A DNA stretch of 64,000 nucleotides from Arthrobacter sp. (GTDB lineage Bacteria; Actinomycetota; Actinomycetes; Actinomycetales; Micrococcaceae), in contig JAHFUZ010000016.1 of the NCBI GenBank assembly GCA_023264815.1, positions 31,275 through 95,274 on the forward strand, in the 5' to 3' direction. Below, in pieces: positions 16,976-24,722 of the stretch. Under the pieces are notes generated by a model that searched no databases, was not told the DNA's origin, and saw nothing but the letters and a program-made list of their open reading frames with translations. The position numbers and the translations under genes were made by a program. How positions within the stretch are numbered: the first letter of the stretch is position 1; each line of letters starts with the position of its first letter.

Positions 16976-18400
16976 TCAGCCGAAGTTCTTTTGGTGTGCC
17001 TTGATGGCGGCCACGTACGCCTTGGTGTCGTCGTACATGCCGTACTTGCTGACCGAATACTGGCCCTGGTAGTACCCGGCGATGGCCGTGTCCTGGTCCT
17101 TGCTGGTGGCAATCAGACGTTTGATGATGGCAACACCGGCGGTCGCGTTGTCGTAGGGGTCCAGCAGGTTCAGCTTCCGTCCCACGAGGTCAGAAGCCCA
17201 CTCGCCGGATGACGGAATGACCTGCATGGTGCCGATGGCATTGGCCGGGGAGACTGCCCGCTGGTTGAAGCCGGATTCCTGGTGGGCGAAGGCGAGGGCC
17301 AGGGAAGGGTCCACGCCCATGGCGCGGGCCGTGTTCGCCACGATGGTCCGCATCTCATCACGGGAGGGAACGGGCGCTGCATTGAGCAATGCCTTGTTCT
17401 GGTTGGCGGAGCTGACCACGGCCTCGGGGTACGTGAAACCGAGGAAGGAGCTGGGCACCAGCGGCGTGACGCTGGCTGCGGGTGAGGACGACGCCGGCTG
17501 GAGCCCCTGGCCCGGAATGGCCAGTTTGTTGCCGGGATAGATCACGCTGGTCATGCTGAGCTGGTTGGCCGAGAGCAGCTCCGAGAGCCTGACGCCGTGC
17601 CGTGAGGCTATCGCCGACAGGGTGTCCCCTGCCTTGACGGTGTAGGAGCCGCCGGGAGCGGGAGCGGGCGCGGGGGCGGGGGCAGGAGCTGCCGGTGCAG
17701 GAGCGGCAGCCACAGGCGCGGCGGCCGGCTGCGGGGCAGCGGCGGCCGGGGCCCCGCCCGAGCCGACCTTGACCTTCTGGCCCGGGTAGATGATGGAGCG
17801 CATGCTGAGGCCGTTCCAGCTGAAGATGTCCGAGAGGCTGACATTGTGCCGGGCGGCGATGGCGCCGAGGGTATCGCCGGCCTTGACGGTGTAGCTGCCT
17901 CCGGAACCGGTTGGCGCCGCTGGAGCGGCAGCCGGGGCAGCCGGTGCCGGAGCCGCGGGCGCTGCAGCCGGTGCCGCGGGCGCTGCAGCCGAGCCGGACA
18001 GCTTAATCTTCTGGCCGGGGTAGATGATGGTGTTCGCCTGGAGGTTGTTCAGCTTCAGGACCTCGTTCGTGCCGAGCCCGTACTTCCCGGCGATGGCGCT
18101 GATGGTGTCGCCCCGGACGATGGTGTATTCGGCTGGAGCAGCAGGCTGCGCCGGCTTCAGGGACGCCGGAATGGTCGTGGAAACCAGGGCCGCCGGAATC
18201 AGGGCTGCCTTGGCCTCGGCGGCCTGCGCCTTCATGGCTGCGGCAAGCGTGGCAGGGATGGCGCGGGCCGGCGCCTCGGCGGCAGCGGGGTGGGCCAGCG
18301 CCACGGACGAGAGGACTACCGCTGGAAGAGCCGCAGTGGTGGCGGCAATCATGGGCAGACTCGGCCGCGGGGTCTGCTTTGGCGAGCGGGACGTCGTCAT
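16976..18400 (-). CDS. LysM-domain lytic transglycosylase, secreted
   Basis: 474 residues. A Tat/Sec-like N terminus with basic residues and a hydrophobic stretch ends at AHPAAAEA (cleavage about residue 40). Three LysM modules follow (about 92-135, 170-213, 248-291; each with GDT-x-x-A-I-A and IYPG), joined by Ala/Pro linkers. The C-terminal SLT domain (about 350-474) has the catalytic glutamate in FAHQESGFNQ and the AIGTMQVIP motif. It should cleave peptidoglycan glycan strands outside the membrane. GAGGAT precedes ATG 18400. Its promoter has three 9-bp-spaced TAAC repeats (18460-18483) that look like an MtrA-type site. Confidence 0.92.
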   Translation of the reverse strand: MTTSRSPKQTPRPSLPMIAATTAALPAVVLSSVALAHPAAAEAPARAIPATLAAAMKAQAAEAKAALIPAALVSTTIPASLKPAQPAAPAEYTIVRGDTISAIAGKYGLGTNEVLKLNNLQANTIIYPGQKIKLSGSAAAPAAPAAAPAAPAPAAPAAAPAAPTGSGGSYTVKAGDTLGAIAARHNVSLSDIFSWNGLSMRSIIYPGQKVKVGSGGAPAAAAPQPAAAPVAAAPAPAAPAPAPAPAPAPGGSYTVKAGDTLSAIASRHGVRLSELLSANQLSMTSVIYPGNKLAIPGQGLQPASSSPAASVTPLVPSSFLGFTYPEAVVSSANQNKALLNAAPVPSRDEMRTIVANTARAMGVDPSLALAFAHQESGFNQRAVSPANAIGTMQVIPSSGEWASDLVGRKLNLLDPYDNATAGVAIIKRLIATSKDQDTAIAGYYQGQYSVSKYGMYDDTKAYVAAIKAHQKNFG

Positions 18401-18452
18401 GGAAGGAATCCTCTTCTTAACTGCCGGGGACGGAAAAACGCTGTGAATACTG

Positions 18453-18483
18453 ATACTAGTGTTACTTAAGTTATTGCTGTTAC
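18453..18483 (-). promoter_or_regulatory. LysM gene promoter with triple TAAC repeat (candidate MtrA site)
   Basis: On the reverse strand, GTAACA (18483-18478), ATAACT (18474-18469) and GTAACA (18465-18460) recur every 9 bp, then TAGTAT (18458-18453) forms a -10 box. The repeats cover the -35 zone, as for an activator. Confidence 0.5.
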
Positions 18484-18494
18484 AAATGTGGTCA

Positions 18495-18509
18495 ATGAGA
18501 ATCTCTCAT
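18495..18509. promoter_or_regulatory. Palindrome in the divergent lysM / Rv2175c-like region
   Basis: ATGAGAATCTCTCAT: perfect 6-bp arms, 3-bp centre, about 12 bp upstream of the TAAC repeats. It may be a second regulator site; unproven. Confidence 0.35.
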
Positions 18510-18638
18510 GAATCCGGCCATAGCACAAGAACTATGGATGGCCCGGCATGGGCTGTTCGTGGGAGTGTCGCTCCGTGCGTCCGGGCGGGCGGCAGTGCTG
18601 ACTAGGCGGCAGGGCTTCGGCCGTGGCAACCTTGATCC

Positions 18639-18992
18639 GTGAGTAACGTAGAAAGCCTTGTGGGCGAGTGGCTGCCCCTGCCGGATGTCGCGCAGTTGTT
18701 GGACGTATCTATTACCAAAGTCCATAGCCTTCTTGATGAACGTGCCCTGGCGGCGCTGCGCATCGGGGACCGGCGGATCCGGTCAGTTCCGGCCGCGTTT
18801 ATCCAGGACGGGCACGTCGTGGACAGCCTGCGCGGGACCATCGTAGTCCTGGCTGATGCCGGCTATTCGGATGAAGACCTGATCGTCTGGCTGTTCACCG
18901 CAGATGATTCCCTGCGTGGCCGGCCGATTGATGCCCTGCGCGAGGGCCGCAAGACCGAAATCCGGCGCCGGGCGCAGACACTCGCCTGGTAG
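18639..18992 (+). CDS. Rv2175c-family DNA-binding protein
   Basis: 117 residues with an N-terminal winged helix-turn-helix (about 12-50; LPLPDVAQLLDVSITKVHSL, then RIGDRRIRSVPAAFI) and the family C-terminal domain. In M. tuberculosis the homolog binds DNA and is a substrate of PknL, phosphorylated near its N terminus. Here the protein begins MSNVESLVGEWLPLPD; the mycobacterial N-terminal extension and any threonine in the first ten residues are missing. It is divergent from the LysM gene, two genes from the PASTA kinase. GTG 18639 is the first good start. No clear ribosome site is seen. Confidence 0.85.
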   Translation: MSNVESLVGEWLPLPDVAQLLDVSITKVHSLLDERALAALRIGDRRIRSVPAAFIQDGHVVDSLRGTIVVLADAGYSDEDLIVWLFTADDSLRGRPIDALREGRKTEIRRRAQTLAW

Positions 18993-19056
18993 CCGGGAAC
19001 CTCGTGCAGTTCCAGGGCTTTCCGGCAGCGCTGGAAAGCCCTGGAGCCGGAGGGAA

Positions 19057-20151
19057 TCAGGCGGCGCGGCTGACGGTGGCCTCGGCCAGCCGCCGCAGTG
19101 CCGTTTTGGGCAGGTCCTCGAGCGGCAACAGCTCCAGGGCTTCGTAGGCGGCACTGCCAAAGTCGTTGATCAGCAGTTCAGTGGCCTGCAGCGCGCCGGA
19201 TTCCTCAATAATCCTGCGGATTTCGGCCACGTCCTCATCGCCCAGGTCCGGGCTCCCCAGCTTTGCGTCAATGAACGCTGATTCCTCGGTTGAGGCCTGT
19301 TCCAGCGCCAGGGCAATGAGCACAGTCCTTTTGCCTTCGCGGAGATCGTCCCCCGCGGGTTTGCCGGTGGTGACGGGGTCGCCGAAGACGCCAAGTACGT
19401 CGTCCCGCAGCTGGAACGCCTCGCCCAGGGGCAGGGCGAAGGCAGAATAGCCACGAAGGAGGTCGTCGTGGGCTCCGGCCAGGGCGCCGCCCAGCGCCAG
19501 CGGATGTTCAGTGGAATATTTGGCGGACTTGAACCTGATGATCGATTGGGCGCGGGTCACCGCTCCGGCGCGGTCCCTGACGGGCCCGGCTACTTCCTCC
19601 AGGATGTCCAGGTACTGGCCGGCCATCACCTCGGTGCGCATGAGGTTGAAAATCAGCCGTGCCTGGCTGCCCGAGGCTGCCTGCCCGCCGATGTTGGTAA
19701 ACGCCTCCTCGCTGAAGGACAGGCACAGGTCCCCGGTCAGGATCGCCGCGGCGTGCCCAAACCGTTCGCTGTCCAGGGCCCAGCCCTGGGCATCATGCAA
19801 CTGGCTGAACCGGCGGTGGACGCTGGGCCCGCCCCGGCGGGTATCGGAACGGTCGATAATGTCGTCGTGGATGAGGGCAGCGGCCTGGAACAGTTCCAGT
19901 GCCGATCCGGCCGTGACGATCTGCGTGGCTGCGGGGTCGCCGCCGGCGCCCCGCCAACCCCAGTAACACATCAGGGCCCGGAGCCTCTTGCCGCCGGTCA
20001 CCAGGTTTGAGATCGACCCCATCAGGGGTTCGACATCGGGCGAGATTGCAGCCACCAGGGCCTGCCGTGCCGTGAGGAACTCGGTGAGCTCCCCGGCAAC
20101 AGCGGCAACAAAGGCGGCCTGTTCAAGCCTCAGCTGCTCTGAAACAGTCAC
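19057..20151 (-). CDS. Polyprenyl (geranylgeranyl-type) diphosphate synthase
   Basis: 364 residues of the trans-isoprenyl synthase family: GGKRLRALMC, first aspartate-rich motif DDIIDRSD (about residues 95-102) and second DDVLGVFGD (about 247-255), GKPAGDDLREGKRT. It extends allylic diphosphates with isopentenyl diphosphate to C20 or longer products for menaquinone, carotenoid or lipid carriers. Chain length cannot be fixed from sequence alone. GTG 20151 overlaps the stop of the upstream lipoprotein gene (GTGA), so the two are coupled. The counterpart near Rv2175c in mycobacteria is idsA2, which supports orthology. Confidence 0.9.
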   Translation of the reverse strand: MTVSEQLRLEQAAFVAAVAGELTEFLTARQALVAAISPDVEPLMGSISNLVTGGKRLRALMCYWGWRGAGGDPAATQIVTAGSALELFQAAALIHDDIIDRSDTRRGGPSVHRRFSQLHDAQGWALDSERFGHAAAILTGDLCLSFSEEAFTNIGGQAASGSQARLIFNLMRTEVMAGQYLDILEEVAGPVRDRAGAVTRAQSIIRFKSAKYSTEHPLALGGALAGAHDDLLRGYSAFALPLGEAFQLRDDVLGVFGDPVTTGKPAGDDLREGKRTVLIALALEQASTEESAFIDAKLGSPDLGDEDVAEIRRIIEESGALQATELLINDFGSAAYEALELLPLEDLPKTALRRLAEATVSRAA

Positions 20152-20675
20152 TTGGCTGACTCAACTGCCACGTTGGCGCCGATGGTGAAAGTGGATACGC
20201 CGGCGGCTTCAACCACCGCGACGTTGACTGTCTCCGTGCCATTCCGGACGAAATCCTTGGACGCCACCGCTCCCACCGCATCGCCGGGAACAGCTTTGAA
20301 CCCCAGCCCCTCGAGGTGCTTGGCATAAAAGTCCACGACGGCGGCGGTGGGGGCCGCAACGCTTCCCACCAAGGCCACTGTGGCGGGCGCAGCGGTTTTG
20401 TCGAAGCTGCTGGAGATCACGGTGGCCCCCGGCATGGCGGGAATGAGCGTTTCGGGGAAGCCGGCCACAATGTTGCCGACCGTGGCCGACGTGCCGGGCG
20501 ACGGCGTCGGGCTTGCCGAAGCGGTGATGTTGGCACTGTCTGTGGCTGACTGTGCCGAACTGGAGGAGGAGGTGGTCACTCCGGGCGCCGCGGGGCTGCA
20601 GGCGGCGAGGGCCAGCAGTGAGCTGGCGGCCAATGCCGCTAATCCTGTTGGCTTAAGGTTCTTCGTGACCGTCAC
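20148..20675 (-). CDS. Putative lipoprotein, function unknown
   Basis: 175 residues. A lipoprotein signal peptide ends at LLALAAC (Cys26), followed by a Ser/Thr/Pro-rich low-complexity linker (about 30-65). A small alpha/beta domain follows (VVDFYAKHLEGLGFKAVPGD, VAVVEAAGVSTFTIGANV). AGGAGG stands about 9 nt before GTG 20675. It is anchored on the outer face of the membrane by inference. Its end overlaps the prenyl synthase start. I do not recognise a defined family. Confidence 0.8.
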   Translation of the reverse strand: MTVTKNLKPTGLAALAASSLLALAACSPAAPGVTTSSSSSAQSATDSANITASASPTPSPGTSATVGNIVAGFPETLIPAMPGATVISSSFDKTAAPATVALVGSVAAPTAAVVDFYAKHLEGLGFKAVPGDAVGAVASKDFVRNGTETVNVAVVEAAGVSTFTIGANVAVESAK

Positions 20676-20736
20676 AGGGACTTTCCTCCTGGGGTTGATG
20701 CCGGGCTCAGCCTCCAGTTTAGTCAGTAGCAGCCGA

Positions 20737-20742
20737 TAGAAT
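20737..20742 (+). promoter_or_regulatory. -10 box, probable leaderless dinB transcript
   Basis: TAGAAT ends 7 nt before GTG 20750; no ribosome site and no LexA-type box in 20676-20749. Confidence 0.5.
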
Positions 20743-20749
20743 TTCCGTC

Positions 20750-21973
20750 GTGGAGCCTGAGCAGAATGACCAGTTCCCCGACGTGGGTCTTCGGGAGCTC
20801 CGGCGCAGATGCATTATGCACGTGGACATGGACGCTTTCTTCGTCTCCGTGGAGCTGCGCACGCGTCCCGACCTCCTTGGAAAGCCTGTGATCGTCGGAT
20901 TCCCGGCGGACCGTTCGGTAGTGCTGTCCGCCTCCTATGAGGCCCGGGCTTTTGGTGTGAAGTCGGCCATGCCCATGGCCTTAGCGGCAAGGATGTGTCC
21001 CCGCGCCATCATCATCGAACCGCGCCACAAGCTGTACTACGAAGTGTCGGCCCAGCTGATGGAGATCTTCGGGTCCATCACGGACCTCGTGGAGCCGTTG
21101 AGCGTCGACGAAGCATTCCTGGATGTGGGCGGGGCAATCCGCCGGTTGGGGTCGCCGCGCGCCATCGGCGAACTGATCCGGCGCCGGGTGGCGGCCGAGC
21201 TGGGCATCACGGCATCGGTGGGAATTGCCGCGAGCAAGTTTGTGGCCAAAATTGCCTCCACCAGATGCAAGCCCAATGGGCTGTTGCTGATTGGGCCGGA
21301 TGAGACGGTGCCGTACCTGCACAGCCTGCCGGTGGGTGCCCTGTGGGGAATTGGAGCCAAGACCGCGGACGTCCTGGCCCGGATGGGCATCAGGACCGTG
21401 GCGGACGTGGCTGCCACCCCCGTGAGTTCCTTGAAGAAGATGCTCGGCGCCACGGGCGAACATGTGTACAGGCTCTCGTGGGGGATCGACCCGCGTCCGG
21501 TAACGCCGGTGCGGTTGGAAAAGAGCATAGGCGCGGAAGAAACCTTTGCCGTGGACACCGCCGACGACGCCATTATCGGCAGGGAACTGCTGCGCCTGGC
21601 CCACCGGACGGCCGGGCGCCTGCGCAGTTCAGGAATGGTGGCCCGGACAGTGGCACTGAAACTTCGCTACGCCGATTTCTCCACCATTACCCGGAGCCGC
21701 ACCGTGCACACGCCCGTGGACAGCGCCCAGCTGCTCCATGGTGTGGCACTCCAGCTCCTGGAATCCCTGGGCCCGCGTCCCATGACCGTCCGGCTGGTGG
21801 GCATCCGGGCCGAGCAGCTCGAGGCGGCCGCGCAGACCTCCCTGCAGCTCAGCCTGGACCGCCGTGATGACAACTGGCGTGCCGCGGAACAGGCCCTGGA
21901 CCAGGTCAGCCGGAAGTTCGGCACCAAATCGGTCTTGCCGGCCAGTCTGCTGGACCCCAGAGGCGGTTCCTGA
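20750..21973 (+). CDS. dinB: DNA polymerase IV (Y family)
   Basis: 407 residues. Catalytic residues are intact: MHVDMDAFFVSVE (metal Asp, about residues 23-35) and SVDEAFLD (about 115-122). The little-finger domain follows (KSIGAEETF onward). It performs error-prone translesion synthesis. A QLSL segment near residue 364 may be an internal clamp-binding element; no canonical C-terminal clamp motif is seen. The gene starts at GTG 20750, 7 nt after TAGAAT. No SOS box is visible, so expression may be constitutive, as reported for mycobacterial dinB genes. Confidence 0.95.
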   Translation: MEPEQNDQFPDVGLRELRRRCIMHVDMDAFFVSVELRTRPDLLGKPVIVGFPADRSVVLSASYEARAFGVKSAMPMALAARMCPRAIIIEPRHKLYYEVSAQLMEIFGSITDLVEPLSVDEAFLDVGGAIRRLGSPRAIGELIRRRVAAELGITASVGIAASKFVAKIASTRCKPNGLLLIGPDETVPYLHSLPVGALWGIGAKTADVLARMGIRTVADVAATPVSSLKKMLGATGEHVYRLSWGIDPRPVTPVRLEKSIGAEETFAVDTADDAIIGRELLRLAHRTAGRLRSSGMVARTVALKLRYADFSTITRSRTVHTPVDSAQLLHGVALQLLESLGPRPMTVRLVGIRAEQLEAAAQTSLQLSLDRRDDNWRAAEQALDQVSRKFGTKSVLPASLLDPRGGS

Positions 21974-22014
21974 CACCCCGGATAGATCCGGCGCAGGGGG
22001 TTTCGGACGCACGA

Positions 22015-22034
22015 GGCCGTCTTTCAGAACGGCC
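22015..22034 (+). terminator. Weak hairpin after dinB
   Basis: GGCCGT-N8-ACGGCC, 41 nt after the dinB stop, without a T-run. Confidence 0.35.
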
Positions 22035-22237
22035 CCCAACAAACTATCCTTATATGTACATAGTTTTCAGTTACTGCCGGACTTCTTGGACATACTGCCG
22101 TTCCAGTCGGTCTCATCCCGGTGTTCGTAAACCGCCAGCGTTGGCGGGGCGGGAACCTCCCGGTCATGCGGGTCGTTATTGGTGCAGGAGTACGGGATGG
22201 GACCAGCCCGGACGTTGGCCTACTAAAGGAGGTCGTG

Positions 22238-22612
22238 ATGCCGCTCTCGGAGCACGAACAGAAGCTGCTTGAGCAGCTGGAGAAGCAGCTGCACGAGGAC
22301 GATCCCAAGTTCGCGAATTCCATGGGATCGGATCCAGGCCGCTCCTGGTCCACCCGCCATGTGGTGATTGGCGTGCTGTGTGCCCTTGCAGGCATTGCGT
22401 TGCTCCTTGTCGGCGTTACTACCCAGCTCATCATCGTTGGTGTGCTGGGTTTCGTGGTGATGGGCGGCGGTGTGTACTTCGCCACCATGCGCAACGCATC
22501 CGGCGCCAAGGGGGGCCGTCCGTCGGGCCCGGGGAAGGCCGGCAAGCCCCGGAGTTCCTTTATGTCCAGCCTGGAGGAACGCTGGGACGAGCGTCGCCGC
22601 GACGACTCCTGA
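22238..22612 (+). CDS. DUF3040 domain membrane protein
   Basis: 124 residues. An N-terminal acidic helix (MPLSEHEQKLLEQLEKQLHE) is followed by two transmembrane helices (about 45-62 and 66-84; VIGVLCALAGIALLLVGV, LIIVGVLGFVVMGGGVYF) and a basic Gly/Ser tail. This is the typical DUF3040 layout found just upstream of the dcw cluster in actinobacteria; function unknown. ATG 22238 follows AAAGGAGGT by 5 nt; GTG 22235 is also possible. Confidence 0.88.
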   Translation: MPLSEHEQKLLEQLEKQLHEDDPKFANSMGSDPGRSWSTRHVVIGVLCALAGIALLLVGVTTQLIIVGVLGFVVMGGGVYFATMRNASGAKGGRPSGPGKAGKPRSSFMSSLEERWDERRRDDS

Positions 22613-22746
22613 GGCACTGCCTCTGCTGACTGCACGCATCCCCGTGCTGAACTTCCCGCCCTGCTGACTGCCGCCCCTTGCCGCGCGGACCCTCCACTTT
22701 CCACCCCTCACCCCCTCCCTCCACGTCGCTCCCCGCAGGGACCATT

Positions 22747-22776
22747 GCAGAAGACCCGCCACGGCGGGTCTTCTGC
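22747..22776. terminator. Strong hairpin after the DUF3040 gene
   Basis: GCAGAAGACCCGC and GCGGGTCTTCTGC form a perfect 13-bp stem with a 4-nt loop, isolating the dcw cluster from upstream transcription. No clear T-run follows. Confidence 0.7.
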
Positions 22777-23033
22777 GTTAACGGGGTTATGGCCTCCCGC
22801 CCGGGGGCACGAGCGCGGACTGGGCTGCCCGCCGGGCCGGCGTCGGGACACCGGCGGGCGATGGCCCTGGGGAAGCGTCGGACGGCGGCGTGACCCCGCC
22901 GTCGTCCGCTGCTCCTGCGTGCCCCCCGACGCCCCACCGGCCCTCCACTTCCATCCACCGCGCCATTCCGCGCCATTCCGCGCCGTTTGGGGCGATGATC
23001 CCCGGAAATGGTGCGATTTGAGGCCGTTTTGCG

Positions 23034-23064
23034 TTGACTGTGGGGGAAAGTGGAGTAATGTGGA
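23034..23064 (+). promoter_or_regulatory. mraZ promoter with three MraZ-like boxes
   Basis: TTGACT (23034-23039), 16-bp spacer, TAATGT (23056-23061). GTGGG (23040-23044), GTGGA (23050-23054) and GTGGA (23060-23064) recur at exactly 10 bp, matching the three TGGGN repeats with 5-bp gaps bound by MraZ. Confidence 0.75.
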
Positions 23065-23131
23065 GGACATAAGAGGGTAGTTGCAACATTAGGGGATGTG
23101 CAGTTCCTGACGGCAGACGGGCGGTGGGCCA

Positions 23132-23560
23132 GTGTTTCTGGGCACACATTCGCCACGCCTGGACGAAAAGGGCCGAATTATCCTCCCCGCAAAGTTCCGC
23201 GAGGAACTTGCCGCCGGGCTGGTTCTCACAAGGGGCCAGGAGCGTTGCATCTACGTCTTCAGTGAGCAGGAATTTGCGAGGGTTCACGAGCAAATGCGGG
23301 AGGCGCCCATCTCCTCCAAGCAGGCCCGTGACTACATTCGCGTCTTTCTCTCTGGAGCCTCGGACGAGGTACCTGACAAGCAGGGGCGCGTGACCATTCC
23401 GGCAGCGCTCCGGGAGTACGCGGGCCTCGGCAGGGAACTGGCCGTCATCGGCGCCGGAACCCGCGCCGAGATCTGGGACGCCCAGGCCTGGAACGAGTAC
23501 CTGGCAGAGAAGGAAACAGCCTTCTCCGAGACCGACGACGCCATTCCGGGGATTCTGTAA
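23132..23560 (+). CDS. mraZ: Transcriptional regulator MraZ
   Basis: 142 residues with two SpoVT-AbrB half-domains: [19 protein letters not shown] (about 8-26) and [18 protein letters not shown] (about 81-98). MraZ forms a ring-shaped oligomer and represses its own dcw operon. It heads the cluster, with an approximately 65-nt leader from the proposed promoter. GTG 23132 gives the conserved [15 protein letters not shown] start. No strong ribosome site is evident. The matching operator repeats lie at 23040-23064. Confidence 0.95.
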   Translation: MFLGTHSPRLDEKGRIILPAKFREELAAGLVLTRGQERCIYVFSEQEFARVHEQMREAPISSKQARDYIRVFLSGASDEVPDKQGRVTIPAALREYAGLGRELAVIGAGTRAEIWDAQAWNEYLAEKETAFSETDDAIPGIL

Positions 23561-23729
23561 TCACCCGGCCAGCCCCGACCCTCCGCTTCTTGTACGAGAT
23601 CTCCAGCCGCCCATCGGCGACGTCAACCTGGCTCACTTCCCCGGAGCCAGGCGGACATGACGATAGGCGCGGATGGGGATCTGGCTCAAGAAGCACCACA
23701 CCACACCCGCCGACTGAAAGGACGAAGGC

Positions 23730-24722
23730 ATGAATGACCAGCCTAAGCCGACGTCCGAACGCCATGTGCCGGTCCTCAAGGACCGGTGCATCAATTTGTT
23801 GGCACCAGGTTTCCAAGCTGCCCGGCTCAGGGGCGAGACCCCGATAGCCATCGATGCCACGCTTGGCATGGGCGGCCACTCGGAAGCCATGCTGGAGCGC
23901 TTCCCTGACCTGCACCTGATCGGCATTGACCGTGACGAAGAGGCCCTGGCGCTGGCCGGGGAACGGCTGGCCCGCTTCGCCGGCCGCACCGACCTGGTGC
24001 ACGCCGTCTACGACGAAATCGCCGATGTCCTCGAAGACCTGGGCGTCGCCGAAGTCCACGGTATCCTGATGGACCTCGGCGTCTCCTCGCTGCAACTGGA
24101 CGAGCGCGAGCGTGGCTTTGCCTACTCCTTTGATGCGCCGCTGGACATGAGGATGGACACCAGCCGCGGACAGACCGCGGCTGATGTGGTCAACAACTAC
24201 AGCGAAGAGGATCTCGTCAGGATCATCCGGAAATGGGGCGAGGAGAAATTCGCCGGCCGGATCGCCAACAGGATCGTCGCTGCGCGGGCAGCTAAGCCTT
24301 TCGCCACCACCGGCGAACTCGTGGAGCAGATCCGCGCCGTCGTTCCGGCAGCCGCCGCCAAATCCGGCGGCCATCCGGCAAAGAGGACCTTCCAGGCACT
24401 GCGGATCGAAGTCAACGAGGAGCTCGACGTACTGGAGCGGGCCGTCCCTGCGGCCGTGGACGCCATCGCCCTTGGCGGACGGATCGTGGTGATGTCCTAC
24501 CACTCCCTGGAGGACAAGATCGTCAAGTCCGTTTTTCAGGCCGGCTCCAAATCCTCCGCCCCGCTGGGATTCCCGGTGGAGCTGGAGGAACACAAAGCGG
24601 TCCTTAAGACACTGACCAAGGGCACGGAAGTTCCCACCGCCGCGGAAATCGCCGAAAACCCCCGCGCCGCCTCCGCCAGGTTGCGGGCCGTCGAACGTAT
24701 CAGAGCCAGGAGAGAAGCATGA
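23730..24722 (+). CDS. rsmH: 16S rRNA (cytosine-1402 N4)-methyltransferase
   Basis: 330 residues. SAM-binding site [14 protein letters not shown] (about 40-53), [37 protein letters not shown], and [14 protein letters not shown] (catalytic region). It methylates N4 of C1402 in the ribosomal P site. AAAGGA lies upstream of ATG 23730. The 3' end overlaps ftsL (ATGA). A 169-bp gap separates it from mraZ. Confidence 0.97.
   Translation: MNDQPKPTSERHVPVLKDRCINLLAPGFQAARLRGETPIAIDATLGMGGHSEAMLERFPDLHLIGIDRDEEALALAGERLARFAGRTDLVHAVYDEIADVLEDLGVAEVHGILMDLGVSSLQLDERERGFAYSFDAPLDMRMDTSRGQTAADVVNNYSEEDLVRIIRKWGEEKFAGRIANRIVAARAAKPFATTGELVEQIRAVVPAAAAKSGGHPAKRTFQALRIEVNEELDVLERAVPAAVDAIALGGRIVVMSYHSLEDKIVKSVFQAGSKSSAPLGFPVELEEHKAVLKTLTKGTEVPTAAEIAENPRAASARLRAVERIRARREA

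Larger units (their letters stand above)
22613..23131. other. Long intergenic region before mraZ
   Basis: 519 bp without a gene I can support. It holds a terminator (22747-22776), a pyrimidine-rich stretch (about 22680-22737), two reverse-strand GTGGA elements 10 bp apart (22944-22948, 22954-22958), a tandem decamer CGCCATTCCG (22961-22980) and the mraZ promoter (23034-23064). Possible reading frames here lack family resemblance and ribosome sites. I saw no RNase P RNA signature. Confidence 0.6.

Noticed and set aside
18401..18638. c-di-AMP (ydaO) riboswitch upstream of the wall hydrolase gene
   Set aside because: Such riboswitches precede some actinobacterial wall hydrolase genes, but the conserved core sequences and multi-stem fold are not visible here.
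20676..20700. GGAGGAAAGTCC on the reverse strand, resembling the RNase P RNA P4 element
   Set aside because: It is the ribosome site and leader of the lipoprotein gene; the rest of the conserved RNase P RNA core is absent.
20676..20749. Possible SOS (LexA) box before dinB
   Set aside because: No TCGAAC-N-GTTCGA-like sequence is present; only a leaderless-type -10 box is seen.
22961..22980. Tandem decamer CGCCATTCCG
   Set aside because: Only two exact copies plus one degenerate; too short for a CRISPR or VNTR claim.
22613..23131. Small genes in the pre-mraZ gap
   Set aside because: Frames there have no ribosome sites, poor residue composition and contain the terminator and repeats.
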